Shown: positions 1-10,433, counted from the first letter of the stretch. The stretch is DNA of 64,000 bases from Pelagibacter sp052048135 (GCF_052048135.1 NZ_JBNAIM010000002.1:806001-870000); one strand, 5' to 3'. Translations and numbers: made by a program. Notes: generated by a model from the letters alone, not told the origin.

Positions 1-368
1 TTACCTTTTTTTGTTCCATACAAAGATCTTCTTTTTTTTCTATTAGCAACACCTTGAGTATCCAAATTTCCTCTTAAAATGTGATAACGAACACCGGGCA
101 AATCTTTTACTCTGCCACCTCTAATTAAAACTACAGAGTGCTCTTGAAGATTGTGTCCTTCACCCGGTATATATGCTGTAACTTCAAAACCATTTGACAA
201 TCTTACTCTAGCAACTTTTCTAAGCGCAGAGTTTGGTTTTTTTGGCGTTGTTGTATAAACTTTTACACAGACCCCTCTTTTTAAAGGTTGTTTTTGTAAT
301 GCTGGAACTTTGTTCCGCGCAAGAGGTTTAGATCTTTTTTTTCTTAACAACTGATTAATAGTTGGCAT
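1..368 (-). CDS. rpsL: 30S ribosomal protein S12, C-terminus cut by window edge
   Basis: Ribosomal protein S12 sits at the decoding centre of the 30S subunit. The reading frame from the ATG at 368 gives a normal S12 sequence, beginning MPTINQLLRKKRSK and containing TTTPKKPNSALRKVARV and GGRVKDLPGVRYH. The lysines of the PKKPNSA and GRVKDLPG loops are the residues usually changed in streptomycin resistance; both look wild type. The frame is still open at base 1 (ending YGTKKG plus one partial lysine or asparagine codon), so only a few C-terminal residues are missing. It is the first gene of the str operon and follows rpoC on the same strand. Confidence 0.96.
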   Translation of the reverse strand, partial: MPTINQLLRKKRSKPLARNKVPALQKQPLKRGVCVKVYTTTPKKPNSALRKVARVRLSNGFEVTAYIPGEGHNLQEHSVVLIRGGRVKDLPGVRYHILRGNLDTQGVANRKKRRSLYGTKKG

Positions 369-385
369 AATTTTTAGTTTTAATA

Positions 386-391
386 ATTATA
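386..391 (-). promoter_or_regulatory. candidate -10 box upstream of rpsL
   Basis: A perfect TATAAT lies on the minus strand 18 bases upstream of the rpsL ATG. No good -35 hexamer is found at the normal distance, so this is a possible additional start for the str operon rather than a firm promoter. Confidence 0.3.
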
Positions 392-477
392 TATTTTTGA
401 ATGAAATAACTGACAGGTTATTCATGGCAGCGTTTAGTGTCATTAACAAACACTACATTCCAACCAAAAACATCGCC

Positions 478-506
478 AAATTACTTATTAATTTGACTTT
501 GTCAAA
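478..506 (-). promoter_or_regulatory. TTGACA box and small hairpin in the rpoC-rpsL gap
   Basis: The 166-base gap between rpoC and rpsL holds a perfect minus-strand TTGACA (505-500), 16 bases from a poor TAATTT (483-478). The same bases form a 6-bp inverted repeat, TTTGAC/GTCAAA, with a 3-base loop (492-506). No T-run follows the hairpin, so it is not a classical terminator. The gap could hold a second promoter for the str operon, a processing site, or both. Confidence 0.25.
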
Positions 507-534
507 CTAAAACTAGAAAACAATTGAGTTTTTT

Positions 535-3500
535 TTATTGATTTACTTGAGTTTCTGACTGCTCTATTTTCTCTTGTTCAGACAAAAATTTATTATCATC
601 TTCAAGAGCTTTTTTATTCCATTTATTCTTAATATTGCCTGTTCCAGCTGGTACTAATCTACCAACTATCACATTTTCCTTTAGGCCATTTAATGGATCA
701 ACTTTACCCTTTATTGCTGCATCTGTTAAAACTCTAGTTGTTTCTTGGAAAGAAGCAGCAGATATAAATGACTCAGTCTGAAGTGAGGCTTTAGTTATAC
801 CCATTAAAACCCTTTCTCCAGTTGCAGGTATTTTGCCCTCTGATTTTAATTTTTCATTTACGTCATCAAATTTTATTCTATCTATAATCTCTCCAGGAAG
901 ATAGGTGGAGTCTCCAGAGGCTTTCACTTCTACTTTTTTCAACATTTGTCTCAAAATAGTTTCAATATGTTTATCATTGATCACAACACCTTGAAGCCTA
1001 TAAACTTCTTGTACTTGATTAACAAAATATTCTGTTAAATCTTTAATTCCTTTTATTCTTAATATGTCATGTGGTAGTGGCACCCCGTCTAGAAGATGCT
1101 CCCCTTTTTGAATTTTTTCTCCCTGATTAAAATTAATATGCTTACCTTTAGGAATTAAGTAGTTAGATGGTTCAGAGCCATCATCCGGAACAATGGATAT
1201 TCTTTGTTTTCCTCGAACTTCTTTTCCAAAAATGACTTGACCGTCATTTTCTGCAATTATAGCACTATCTTTGGCTTTTCTTGCTTCAAATAACTCAGCA
1301 ACTCTTGGTAAACCTCCTGTAATATCTTTTGTTTTTGTGGTTTCTTTAGGCAACCTAGCTATAACATCTCCTGCAGAAACTTTTTGTCCATCTTTAACTG
1401 ATAAAATAGAGTCTGGAACTAAATAATATCGAGCTTCATTATCATCAGCTTTTTTAATAACATTACCTTTTTCATCACGTAAAGTTATTCTTGGTTTTAG
1501 ATCTGAACTTTTTGATTGAGATCTCCAATCAACTACTGATTTTGAAGATATTCCTGTAGCATCGTCCGTTGTCTCTTGAATGGAAACTCCATCAATTAAA
1601 TCAACATAACTAGCTATACCACTCTTCTCTGCTATAACTGGAGTTGTGTATGGGTCCCACTCACAAATTTTTGTGTTAGCTTTTATTTTGTCACCATTTT
1701 TAAAAAATAATTTCGATCCATATGCAACTTTATAAATTGCAACTTGAACTCCATTATCATCTTCAATAGATAGTTGGGTATTTCTTCCCATTACAATTAA
1801 ATTCTTTTTTGAGTCTTCAAGTATATTTGAATTTATTATTTTAAGATTTCCATCATTTTTAGTTATAATTTGAGAATCCTGCTTAACTGAAGCGGTACCA
1901 CCAACATGGAAGGTTCTCATTGTTAATTGAGTTCCTGGTTCACCAATTGATTGAGCTGAAATCATTCCAATTGCCTCACCTACATGAACCATTTTACCTC
2001 TAGATAAATCTCTTCCATAACAAGTAGCACAAACACCTTCTTTTGAACTACAAGTCATCACAGAAAATACTTTAAGTGATTTAATTCCAGCTGAATCAAT
2101 TTTATCACATCCAGCTTCGTCGATCATAGATAATTTATCAATTATTACCTCTCCTGTAATAGGGTGTTTTACATCAACAGCAACAACTCTTCCTAAAGCT
2201 CTTTCAGATAAACTTACAACAACATTTCCACCTTCTAAAATTTCAGAAAGTTCAATAAAACCAGGATTATCACAATTTTTTTTAGTTATAGTTAAATCTT
2301 GAGCAACATCACATAATCTTCTTGTTAAATAACCAGAGCTAGCAGTTTTTAAAGCGGTGTCTGCTAGTCCTTTTCGAGCACCGTGAGTAGAATTAAAATA
2401 TTCTAGTGCAGTTAAACCTTCTTTAAAATTAGATGTTATAGGACTTTCAATAATTTCACCAGAGGGTTTGGCTATCAATCCTCTCATACCTGCTAATTGT
2501 TTCATCTGAGCTGCAGACCCTCTTGCTCCACTATCTGCCATCATAAATACTGAATTAATCTTCAATCCTTCGGAGGTTTTTTCTGTTGCAGATATACCTT
2601 TCATCATTTCACCTGCAACTTTATCTGTACATTTTGACCATGCATCAACAACTTTGTTATATTTTTCTCCTCTTGTTATTAAACCTTCTGCATATTGTGT
2701 CTCATAATCAGCAATTAATTTTTTGGTGTCGTTTATTAATTGTGTTTTATTTTCAGGAATAACCAAATCATCTTTACCAAAAGAAATTCCTGCTTTAAAA
2801 GCATGTTTAAAACCTAAATCTTTTAATTTATCACAGAATATAACTGTTGTTTTTTGACCACAAAATCTAAAAACAATATCTATTATTTCAGAAACAACTT
2901 TTTTTGGTAAAATTCTGTCAATTAAAGAAAATTTAATATTATAATTTTTTGGGAGTAAATTTGCTAAAAGAAATCTTCCAGCAGTTGAAGTATATTTTTC
3001 AAATTTTTTATTGCCATGTTCGTCGATTGTTTCAAATCTTGAAATAATTGTGCTATGGACTTTTATTTGACCTGAAGATAGTGCAAATTCTATTTGATCA
3101 GCATTTAAAAAATAACCAACTGGTTTATCAGTAACAGGTTCTTGTGATAAATAATAAATACCCAAAATCATATCTTGACTTGGAACTATTATAGGTTTTC
3201 CATTTGAAGGTGATAAAATGTTGTTCGTTGACAACATCAAAATTCTTGCTTCTAATTGTGCTTCTAAACTTAAAGGAACATGAACAGCCATTTGATCTCC
3301 ATCAAAATCAGCATTGAAAGCTGCACAAGTAAGCGGATGTAGCTCAATAGCGTCACCTTCAATCAATTTTGGTTCAAAAGCTTGAACACCAAGTCTATGT
3401 AAAGTTGGAGCTCTATTCAGCAAAACCGGATGTTCTCTAACAATAAGTTCTAGGGCATCCCAAACAGCATTCGTCTCTTTCTCAACTAGTTTTTTTGCTT

Positions 3501-4698
3501 GCTTGATTGTTGATGCTAATCCCAATTTATTTAATCTTGCATATAAAAATGGTTTAAATAATTCTAATGCCATTTTTTTTGGCAAACCACATTCATGTAA
3601 TTTTAAATCTGGTCCAACTACAATCACTGAACGACCAGAATAATCTACTCTTTTACCCAGTAAATTTTGTCTAAATCTTCCTTGTTTTCCCTTTAACATT
3701 TCAGCTAAAGATTTTAATGGTCTTTTTCCTGTTCCGGTAATTACTCTTCCTCTTCTTCCATTATCAAAAAGTGCATCAACTGACTCTTGAAGCATACGCT
3801 TTTCATTCCTGACAATGATATCTGGTGCTTTAAGATCCATTAATCTTTTTAGACGGTTGTTTCTGTTTATCACCCTTCTATAAAGATCGTTAAGATCAGA
3901 AGTTGCAAACCTACCACCATCTAAAGGAACTAAAGGTCTCAATTCAGGGGGTATAACAGGTACTACTGTCATAATCATCCACTCTGGCTTTTGACCAGTT
4001 TCAATAAATGACTCGATCAGTTTTAATCTTTTTATTGCTCTTTCCTCATTAACTTTTGATTTAGTTTCCTTTATGTAATCAACTAAATTTTTTCTCTCAG
4101 ATTCTAGATCAAGATTCTTGAGCATTTCGAGAACAGCTTCTGCTCCGATACCAGCCGTAAATGCTTCCTCACCATACTCATCTTGATATTTTGTCAATTC
4201 CTCTTCATTCAAAAGCTGATTTTTTTGTAAACCAGTTAAGCCAGGTTCAATAACTATAAAATTTTCAAAATATAAAACTCTCTCTACTTCTTTAAGTTTC
4301 ATATCTACAGCTAATGCAATTCTACTTGGTAGTGATTTTAAAAACCAAATATGCGCTACTGGTGTTGCAAGATTAATATGACCCATTCTTTCTCTTCGAA
4401 CATTAGATTTTGTTACTTCAACACCACATTTTTCACAAATAATCCCTCTAAATTTCATTCTTTTGTATTTTCCACAGAGACATTCGTAATCTTTAATTGG
4501 TCCAAAAATTCTTGCACAAAATAAACCATCTTTTTCTGGTCTAAAGGTTCTATAATTAATTGTTTCTGGTTTTTTAATTTCACCATAAGTCCATGATTTT
4601 ATTTTTTCAGGACTTGCTAAAGATATTTTAATACTATTAAAGTTTTGAGCTTCTGAAATCTCAGAATTTTTAAATAAGTCTGTTAATTCTTTTTTCAT
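535..4698 (-). CDS. rpoC: DNA-directed RNA polymerase subunit beta'
   Basis: Largest subunit of RNA polymerase; it carries the catalytic magnesium and clamp. The 1387-residue length is normal for Proteobacteria. The active-site NADFDGDQ motif lies at about residues 462-469. The N-terminal zinc site is visible as CLCGKYKRMKFRGIICEKCG near residue 70, and the second zinc site as the cysteines of CSSKEGVCATCYGRD with an upstream cysteine in KKNCDNPGF. The trigger-loop region with MRTFHVGG is present. It starts 2 bases after rpoB, so the two large subunits are co-translated. Nothing is truncated. Confidence 0.99.
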   Translation of the reverse strand: MKKELTDLFKNSEISEAQNFNSIKISLASPEKIKSWTYGEIKKPETINYRTFRPEKDGLFCARIFGPIKDYECLCGKYKRMKFRGIICEKCGVEVTKSNVRRERMGHINLATPVAHIWFLKSLPSRIALAVDMKLKEVERVLYFENFIVIEPGLTGLQKNQLLNEEELTKYQDEYGEEAFTAGIGAEAVLEMLKNLDLESERKNLVDYIKETKSKVNEERAIKRLKLIESFIETGQKPEWMIMTVVPVIPPELRPLVPLDGGRFATSDLNDLYRRVINRNNRLKRLMDLKAPDIIVRNEKRMLQESVDALFDNGRRGRVITGTGKRPLKSLAEMLKGKQGRFRQNLLGKRVDYSGRSVIVVGPDLKLHECGLPKKMALELFKPFLYARLNKLGLASTIKQAKKLVEKETNAVWDALELIVREHPVLLNRAPTLHRLGVQAFEPKLIEGDAIELHPLTCAAFNADFDGDQMAVHVPLSLEAQLEARILMLSTNNILSPSNGKPIIVPSQDMILGIYYLSQEPVTDKPVGYFLNADQIEFALSSGQIKVHSTIISRFETIDEHGNKKFEKYTSTAGRFLLANLLPKNYNIKFSLIDRILPKKVVSEIIDIVFRFCGQKTTVIFCDKLKDLGFKHAFKAGISFGKDDLVIPENKTQLINDTKKLIADYETQYAEGLITRGEKYNKVVDAWSKCTDKVAGEMMKGISATEKTSEGLKINSVFMMADSGARGSAAQMKQLAGMRGLIAKPSGEIIESPITSNFKEGLTALEYFNSTHGARKGLADTALKTASSGYLTRRLCDVAQDLTITKKNCDNPGFIELSEILEGGNVVVSLSERALGRVVAVDVKHPITGEVIIDKLSMIDEAGCDKIDSAGIKSLKVFSVMTCSSKEGVCATCYGRDLSRGKMVHVGEAIGMISAQSIGEPGTQLTMRTFHVGGTASVKQDSQIITKNDGNLKIINSNILEDSKKNLIVMGRNTQLSIEDDNGVQVAIYKVAYGSKLFFKNGDKIKANTKICEWDPYTTPVIAEKSGIASYVDLIDGVSIQETTDDATGISSKSVVDWRSQSKSSDLKPRITLRDEKGNVIKKADDNEARYYLVPDSILSVKDGQKVSAGDVIARLPKETTKTKDITGGLPRVAELFEARKAKDSAIIAENDGQVIFGKEVRGKQRISIVPDDGSEPSNYLIPKGKHINFNQGEKIQKGEHLLDGVPLPHDILRIKGIKDLTEYFVNQVQEVYRLQGVVINDKHIETILRQMLKKVEVKASGDSTYLPGEIIDRIKFDDVNEKLKSEGKIPATGERVLMGITKASLQTESFISAASFQETTRVLTDAAIKGKVDPLNGLKENVIVGRLVPAGTGNIKNKWNKKALEDDNKFLSEQEKIEQSETQVNQ

Positions 4699-4700
4699 AA

Positions 4701-7700
4701 TTAATTTAGCTCCACATTTAATGCTAGTGATTTTATTTCTTTTACTAATACGTTAAATGATTCAGGAATTCCTGATTCAAAGTTTTCTTCTCCTTTTACA
4801 ATAGTTTCATAAACTTTGACTCTTCCAGCTACATCGTCTGATTTAACGGTTAATATTTCTTGAAGCGTGTATGATGCTCCATAAGCTTCTAATGCCCAAA
4901 CCTCCATTTCACCAAATCTTTGACCACCCAATTGTGCTTTTCCACCTAGTGGTTGTTGAGTAACCAAACTATATGGACCTGTCGATCTTGCATGAATTTT
5001 ATCTTCAACCAAATGATGAAGTTTTAACATATAAATAATCCCTACTGTTACTGGTCTATCAAATTTTTCACCAGTTCTTCCATCCCACAAATAAGTTTGA
5101 CCTGACTTAGGTAAATTTGCAAGCTCAAGCATTTCAGTTACGTTTGCCTCTTTAGCACCATCAAAAACAGGAGTTGAAATAGCAATACCATTTTGAAGGT
5201 TTTCACATAAATCTATGAATTCTGTTTTGCTTAACTTATCTACTTTTTGACTAAATATTTCCTCTCCATAAACAGATTTCAAAAATTTTTCTATTTTTTC
5301 ATTTCTTTCAATTTTTTTGTTATTTTCATTAACTAAATTTTTAATTTGTTCTCCAAATTCTTTGCAAGCCCAGCCTAGATGAGTTTCTAATATCTGTCCT
5401 ACATTCATACGACTTGGTACACCTAATGGATTTAAAACAATATCAACAGGTCTACCATCTTCTCTATAAGGCATATCTTCAACAGGAACAATTTTACTTA
5501 CCACACCTTTATTTCCGTGTCTTCCTGACATTTTATCTCCAGGTCGTAATCTTCTTTTAATAGCAACAAAAACTTTGACCATTTTCATGACACTTGGTAA
5601 TAAATCATCACCACTTCGTATCTTTAAAACTTTATCTTCAAATCTTTCAGTAATATCTTGTTTAGCTTTATTATATTGATCTTTAAGCTGTAATAACGCA
5701 TTTTCATTTTTAGAATTGGATACAGTGATTTTAAATAAATCATTTATTGATATCTTACTAATTGTTTCAAAATCCAATTTTGATCCGACTTCTACTTCTT
5801 TAATTTTCTTAGTTAAAGACTCTCCTGATAAAATTTGTGCAGCTCTTTGTTTAATACTTCTCTCCAAAATTTCTTCTTCAACTATTTTGTCTTGTTGAAC
5901 TTGTTCAATTTCTGCTCTTTCTATTGTAATTGATCTCTCATCTTTTTCTATTCCATGTCTATTAAAAACTCTTACATCAACAACCGTACCGCTACTACCT
6001 CTTGACATCCTCAATGAGGTATCTGTTACATCAATCGCTTTTTCACCAAAAATAGATCTTAATAATTTTTCCTCTGGACCCGACGCAGAATCACCTTTGG
6101 GTGTAACTTTTCCTACTAAAATGTCACCAGCATTAACTTCAGCGCCGATATATACAATTCCAGACTCATCTAAATTTTTTAAAGCTTCCTCATTAACATT
6201 TGGAATATCTCTAGTTATTTCTTCTTCGCCCAGTTTTGTATCTCTAGCCATAATCTCATATTCGACAATATGTACTGAAGTAAACACATCATCTGTAACA
6301 CATCTTTCTGAGATTAATATTGAGTCCTCAAAATTATATCCCTGCCAAGGCATAAACGCTACAGTAACATTTTTGCCTAGAGCTAACTCACCAAGCTTTG
6401 TTGAAGGTCCGTCTGCAATTATATCCCCACTTTTAACCTTGTCTCCAACTCTAACTAAAGGTCTTTGATTGATACAAGTATTTTGGTTAGATCTTTTAAA
6501 TTTTTGTAGATTATAAATATCAACACCTGATTTTGAAAAATCAGTTTCTTCGGTTACTTTAATTACTATTCTTTTTCCATCAATTTTATCAACCACACCA
6601 TCCCTTTTAGCAACTATAGTAACACCTGAGTCTAAAGCTACATCACTTTCTATACCTGTACCAACTAATGGTGCTTCTGGTTTTAATAATGGAACTGCTT
6701 GCCTCATCATATTAGAACCCATCAAAGCTCTGTTTGCATCATCGTTTTCTAAAAAAGGGATTAGAGATGCTGCTACAGAAACTAATTGTTTTGGTGAAAC
6801 ATCGATATAATCTATTGTCTCAGGTTTAGCCAAAAGGAAATTTAAATTTTGCCTGCAAGAAACTAGTTCTTCTATAATTTTGTTGTTTTTATCTACTTTG
6901 GTATTAGCTTGTGCTATGGTAAATTTTGTTTCTTCCATAGCAGACAAATATTCAACTTTGTCTTGCACAACTCCGTCTTTTACTCTCTTATAAGGACTCT
7001 CTATAAAACCATATTTGTTAATTTTTGCGTAAGTTGAAAGACTGTTTATTAATCCAATATTTGGACCCTCAGGAGTTTCGATTGGACAGATTCTACCATA
7101 ATGAGTTGGGTGTACGTCTCTAACTTCAAAACCTGCTCTCTCTCTCGTTAAGCCGCCCGGACCAAGAGCTGAAACCCTTCTCTTGTGAGTAATCTCAGAA
7201 AGAGGATTTGTTTGATCCATAAACTGAGAAAGTTGAGAACTTGCAAAAAAATCTTTTAAGGAAACTGTAAGTGGTTTTGCATTTATCAAATCCTGGGGCA
7301 TTGCAGACTCTATATCTAAAGTAGTCATTTTTTCTTTAATAGCTCTTTCCATTCTATAAACACCAATACGTGCTTGATTTTCAACTAATTCACCAACAGA
7401 TCTAACCCTTCTGTTTCCAAGATGATCAATGTCATCAACATCATCTTTTCCATCTCTCAAATCTAACATCTTATGAATTATTGCGATAATATCGTCATTT
7501 CTTAGAATGGTAACTTTATCAGAACATTCAAGATTCAATCTTGAGTTCATCTTAACTCTTCCTACATCTGATAAATCATATCTGTCTGAGCTAAAAAATA
7601 AATTATTGAAAATTTGTGTTGCAATTTCAATAGTTGGTGGCTCTCCAGGTCTTAACATTTTATAAATCTCAGTAATAGCTTCATCTTTATTATTATTTTT

Positions 7701-8789
7701 ATCATTAAGAATTGTTGTAAGTAGGTAAGGTCCTTTATTTATTGAATTGGTAACTGATATATTGAGTGTATTTATATTAGCATCTAATATTTGTTGAATT
7801 ATAGTATCATTTAATTCAGTACCAATTTTAAATACACCATTTTCTTCATCACTTATTTTTACATCCTCATGTAGAAATTTACCAATTAGAGACTCTTTTG
7901 AGACAAATATGTCTTTTAAACCATCGTTAGATAATTTTTTTGCATTTAAATAATTTATCTTATCACCTAGTTTAATTACAACCTTTCCAGATTTTGCATC
8001 AATAACTTCCTCTGAAAAATTTTTAGCTTTATAATTCTCAGGATTGAATTTTGTTTTCCATTTTCCTGTTGTTTTATCAAATATATATTTTTCACTCTCA
8101 TAAAATTCATTAGCAATTTCAGATTTTGAGAAACCTAAAGCTAATAATAAAGTAGAGGCAAAAATTTTTTTCTTTCGGTCAATTTTAAAATATAAAAAAT
8201 CTTTCACATCATATTCAAAATCTAGCCATGATCCTCTATTTGGAATTACTCTACAATTAAACAAAAGTTTTCCACTTGCATGTGTTTTTCCTTTATCATG
8301 ATCGAAGAAAACACCTGGACTTCTATGCATTTGATTAACAACAACTCTTTGAACACCATTAGTTATGAAAGTTCCACTATTAGTCATCATTGGAACCTCT
8401 CCCATGTAAACTTCTTGCTCTTTAGCAGATAAAATATCTTTTGTATTATTCTCTTGGTCTATTTCATAAACAACTAATCTTAAAGTGCACTTCAAAGCAG
8501 AAGAGTATGTTAAACCTCTCGCTATACATTCTTCGACATCAAATTTTGGTTTTTCTAATCTATAAGAAACATATTCTAAGGTAGCTTTATCATTTAAATC
8601 TTCTATTGGAAAAATGCTTTTAAAAACTCTATCAAAACCTTTTACTAAGTCGCCTGCAATTGGATTAAATGAAGTTAATTCATCATATGAATTTTTTTGA
8701 ACTTCAATTAAATTTGGGATTGATAAACTTTCTTTAAGTTTACCAAAACTTTTTCTAATATTCTTTTTTTCAGTAAAAGATATTTGCAT
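4701..8789 (-). CDS. rpoB: DNA-directed RNA polymerase subunit beta
   Basis: Second-largest RNA polymerase subunit, 1362 residues. The rifampicin-binding region is intact around residues 521-550 (SQFMDQTNPLSE, then HKRRVSALGPGG), with the usual Asp, His and Ser, so the sequence predicts no rifampicin-resistance substitution. The C-terminal MSGRHGNKGVVSK and RMNVGQILETHLG motifs that contact beta' and the active centre are present. It follows rplL after a 59-base gap that contains a strong inverted repeat, and runs into rpoC with a 2-base gap. Confidence 0.99.
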   Translation of the reverse strand: MQISFTEKKNIRKSFGKLKESLSIPNLIEVQKNSYDELTSFNPIAGDLVKGFDRVFKSIFPIEDLNDKATLEYVSYRLEKPKFDVEECIARGLTYSSALKCTLRLVVYEIDQENNTKDILSAKEQEVYMGEVPMMTNSGTFITNGVQRVVVNQMHRSPGVFFDHDKGKTHASGKLLFNCRVIPNRGSWLDFEYDVKDFLYFKIDRKKKIFASTLLLALGFSKSEIANEFYESEKYIFDKTTGKWKTKFNPENYKAKNFSEEVIDAKSGKVVIKLGDKINYLNAKKLSNDGLKDIFVSKESLIGKFLHEDVKISDEENGVFKIGTELNDTIIQQILDANINTLNISVTNSINKGPYLLTTILNDKNNNKDEAITEIYKMLRPGEPPTIEIATQIFNNLFFSSDRYDLSDVGRVKMNSRLNLECSDKVTILRNDDIIAIIHKMLDLRDGKDDVDDIDHLGNRRVRSVGELVENQARIGVYRMERAIKEKMTTLDIESAMPQDLINAKPLTVSLKDFFASSQLSQFMDQTNPLSEITHKRRVSALGPGGLTRERAGFEVRDVHPTHYGRICPIETPEGPNIGLINSLSTYAKINKYGFIESPYKRVKDGVVQDKVEYLSAMEETKFTIAQANTKVDKNNKIIEELVSCRQNLNFLLAKPETIDYIDVSPKQLVSVAASLIPFLENDDANRALMGSNMMRQAVPLLKPEAPLVGTGIESDVALDSGVTIVAKRDGVVDKIDGKRIVIKVTEETDFSKSGVDIYNLQKFKRSNQNTCINQRPLVRVGDKVKSGDIIADGPSTKLGELALGKNVTVAFMPWQGYNFEDSILISERCVTDDVFTSVHIVEYEIMARDTKLGEEEITRDIPNVNEEALKNLDESGIVYIGAEVNAGDILVGKVTPKGDSASGPEEKLLRSIFGEKAIDVTDTSLRMSRGSSGTVVDVRVFNRHGIEKDERSITIERAEIEQVQQDKIVEEEILERSIKQRAAQILSGESLTKKIKEVEVGSKLDFETISKISINDLFKITVSNSKNENALLQLKDQYNKAKQDITERFEDKVLKIRSGDDLLPSVMKMVKVFVAIKRRLRPGDKMSGRHGNKGVVSKIVPVEDMPYREDGRPVDIVLNPLGVPSRMNVGQILETHLGWACKEFGEQIKNLVNENNKKIERNEKIEKFLKSVYGEEIFSQKVDKLSKTEFIDLCENLQNGIAISTPVFDGAKEANVTEMLELANLPKSGQTYLWDGRTGEKFDRPVTVGIIYMLKLHHLVEDKIHARSTGPYSLVTQQPLGGKAQLGGQRFGEMEVWALEAYGASYTLQEILTVKSDDVAGRVKVYETIVKGEENFESGIPESFNVLVKEIKSLALNVELN

Positions 8790-8800
8790 CTATGTCTTAA

Positions 8801-8828
8801 TACTGATTAAAAATTAAATTAATCAGTA
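8801..8828 (-). promoter_or_regulatory. 10-bp hairpin between rplL and rpoB
   Basis: A perfect 10-bp inverted repeat, TACTGATTAA/TTAATCAGTA, with an 8-base A/T loop sits in the rplL-rpoB gap, 11 bases before the rpoB start. There is no U-run after it on the transcribed strand. In E. coli the equivalent gap contains an attenuator and an RNase III processing site that uncouple ribosomal protein and polymerase expression. A similar role here is inferred from position and structure only. Confidence 0.45.
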
Positions 8829-8848
8829 CTTAAAAATTTCCTATTAAT

Positions 8849-9214
8849 TTATTTAAGTTCTACTTTTGCGCCTGCAGCTTCTAACTTAGCTTTAATTTCT
8901 TCAGCTTCTTTTTTTGGTACACCTGCTTTGACTTCTTTTGGTGCACCTTCAACTAAATCTTTTGCTTCTTTTAAACCAAGTGAAGTGGCTGCTCTTACTT
9001 CTTTAATAACGTTAATTTTTTTATCACCTGCAGAAACTAACATGATTGTGAAATCATCCTTATCTTCTGCTGCTGCTGCTGCACCTGCTGCTGCTGGAGC
9101 TGCTGCTGCCATTGGAGTTACTCCCCATTTTTCTTCTAATTGTTTAGAAAGATCTGCTGCCTCTGCAACAGTCAAACTAGATAGGTCTTCAATAATTTTA
9201 TTTAGGTCTGGCAT
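8849..9214 (-). CDS. rplL: 50S ribosomal protein L7/L12
   Basis: Stalk protein of the 50S subunit that recruits and activates translation GTPases. The 121 residues show the three expected parts: an N-terminal dimerisation domain (about 1-34), an Ala-rich flexible hinge (about 35-52), and a C-terminal factor-binding domain with IKEVRAATSLGLKEAKDLVE. It follows rplJ by 3 bases, as expected since L10 and L12 form one complex. The sequence is complete and ordinary. Confidence 0.98.
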   Translation of the reverse strand: MPDLNKIIEDLSSLTVAEAADLSKQLEEKWGVTPMAAAAPAAAGAAAAAEDKDDFTIMLVSAGDKKINVIKEVRAATSLGLKEAKDLVEGAPKEVKAGVPKKEAEEIKAKLEAAGAKVELK

Positions 9215-9217
9215 AAT

Positions 9218-9739
9218 TTACTCTTTAGGTTGTGTTTCAGAATTTTCTGGGGGTAAACTACTCATTTTTTCCGATCGTGCAAGCAAAATACTTACTAATT
9301 TTGATGCAGAAGCATTCAAAATACCCACAATATTTGCTCTTGCCTCATCTAAAGTAGGCAAATTCGCTACATTCATTACTCCAGCTTGATCTAAAATCTC
9401 ATTTTCCATCATTCCGCCAATCAATTTAAGATTTTCGTTATCTTTGGCGAATTTTGATAATATTCTAGCTGACATAATTGCGTCCTCTCCAAAAGCCACA
9501 GCAGTAGGTCCAGTAAATAAATTTGTTAAATCTTTACACTTAGTTTTTTCTAGTGCTAGTTTGGTTATTCTGTTTTTTGTTATCTTAAAAATTATTCCAT
9601 GTTCTCTCATTTTAGATCTTAAATCATCTAGTTGTGTCATGGTTAATCCTTGATAATGAGTTACCATAATAGCTTTACTATTTTCAAACTGAGTAGTCAT
9701 TTCAGAAATATAATTTTTCTTTTGTTCTTTATTCATCAT
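9218..9739 (-). CDS. rplJ: 50S ribosomal protein L10
   Basis: L10 anchors the L7/L12 dimers to 23S rRNA at the stalk base. The 173-residue protein has the family start (KEQKKNYISEMTTQFENSKA) and the central GPTAVAF motif; the C-terminal helical part binds L12 dimers. Two consecutive ATG codons (9739 and 9736) are both possible starts. It lies 4 bases after rplA, so there is no room for the separate L10 leader seen in E. coli. Autoregulation, if kept, must act on a coding or upstream part of the transcript. Confidence 0.98.
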   Translation of the reverse strand: MMNKEQKKNYISEMTTQFENSKAIMVTHYQGLTMTQLDDLRSKMREHGIIFKITKNRITKLALEKTKCKDLTNLFTGPTAVAFGEDAIMSARILSKFAKDNENLKLIGGMMENEILDQAGVMNVANLPTLDEARANIVGILNASASKLVSILLARSEKMSSLPPENSETQPKE

Positions 9740-9743
9740 AAAT

Positions 9744-10433
9744 TTAGATACTCTTTCCTAATTTAAGTTTATATGAAACACCCATTGATGATGTGATAAA
9801 AGCAGATTTAATAAGATCACCTTTTACTGTATTATTAGATTTTTCTTTCTCTAGTGTTTCTAAAATAGCACTAAAATTTTTAATTAACTTATCATCACTA
9901 AAAGATTTTTTTCCTATACTTAAACCAATATTTCCATCCTTATCATTTCTTATTTCTACCTGGCCAGATTTAGCGTCTGTGATAGCAATTTTTAAATTTT
10001 CAGTAACAGAACCTAGCTTTGGATTAGGCATTAAACCTTTTGGACCTAATACTTTTCCAAGTTTTGACAATTTAATCATCATTGCCGGAGTACAAATTAA
10101 TTTCTCAAAATTTAGTTCACCTGCTTTAATTTTTTCTATGAAGTCATCTCCACCCACTATATCTGCACCAGCTGACTTAGCTTCGTTTGATTTTGCATCT
10201 TCACAAACTACAGCCACTTTAACTTTTTTTCCTGAACCACCTGGAAGATTTACAACTGTTCTAATATTAATTTCATTTTTTTTTTGTTTATTGTTAATTT
10301 GAAAACTTAAATCCACAGACTCATCAAATTTTGTTGTACAATTTTTCTTTATGACAGGTAAAATTTTTTCTATAACTTCCGGAGTTAAATCTTTAGTTTT
10401 TTCTGGAAGTTTTTTATATCTTTTTGAAGTCAT
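9744..10433 (-). CDS. rplA: 50S ribosomal protein L1
   Basis: L1 forms the mobile stalk near the E site and in many bacteria represses translation of its own operon. The 229 residues include the family motif CTPAMMIKLSKLGKVLGPKG and the nearby LMPNPKLGSVT. It is placed 2 bases after rplK, the normal L11-L1 order. Complete and ordinary. Confidence 0.98.
   Translation of the reverse strand: MTSKRYKKLPEKTKDLTPEVIEKILPVIKKNCTTKFDESVDLSFQINNKQKKNEINIRTVVNLPGGSGKKVKVAVVCEDAKSNEAKSAGADIVGGDDFIEKIKAGELNFEKLICTPAMMIKLSKLGKVLGPKGLMPNPKLGSVTENLKIAITDAKSGQVEIRNDKDGNIGLSIGKKSFSDDKLIKNFSAILETLEKEKSNNTVKGDLIKSAFITSSMGVSYKLKLGKSI

Noticed and set aside
9061..9120. Ala-codon repeat tract as a DNA repeat element
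   Set aside because: It is the Ala-rich hinge of L7/L12, a normal family feature.
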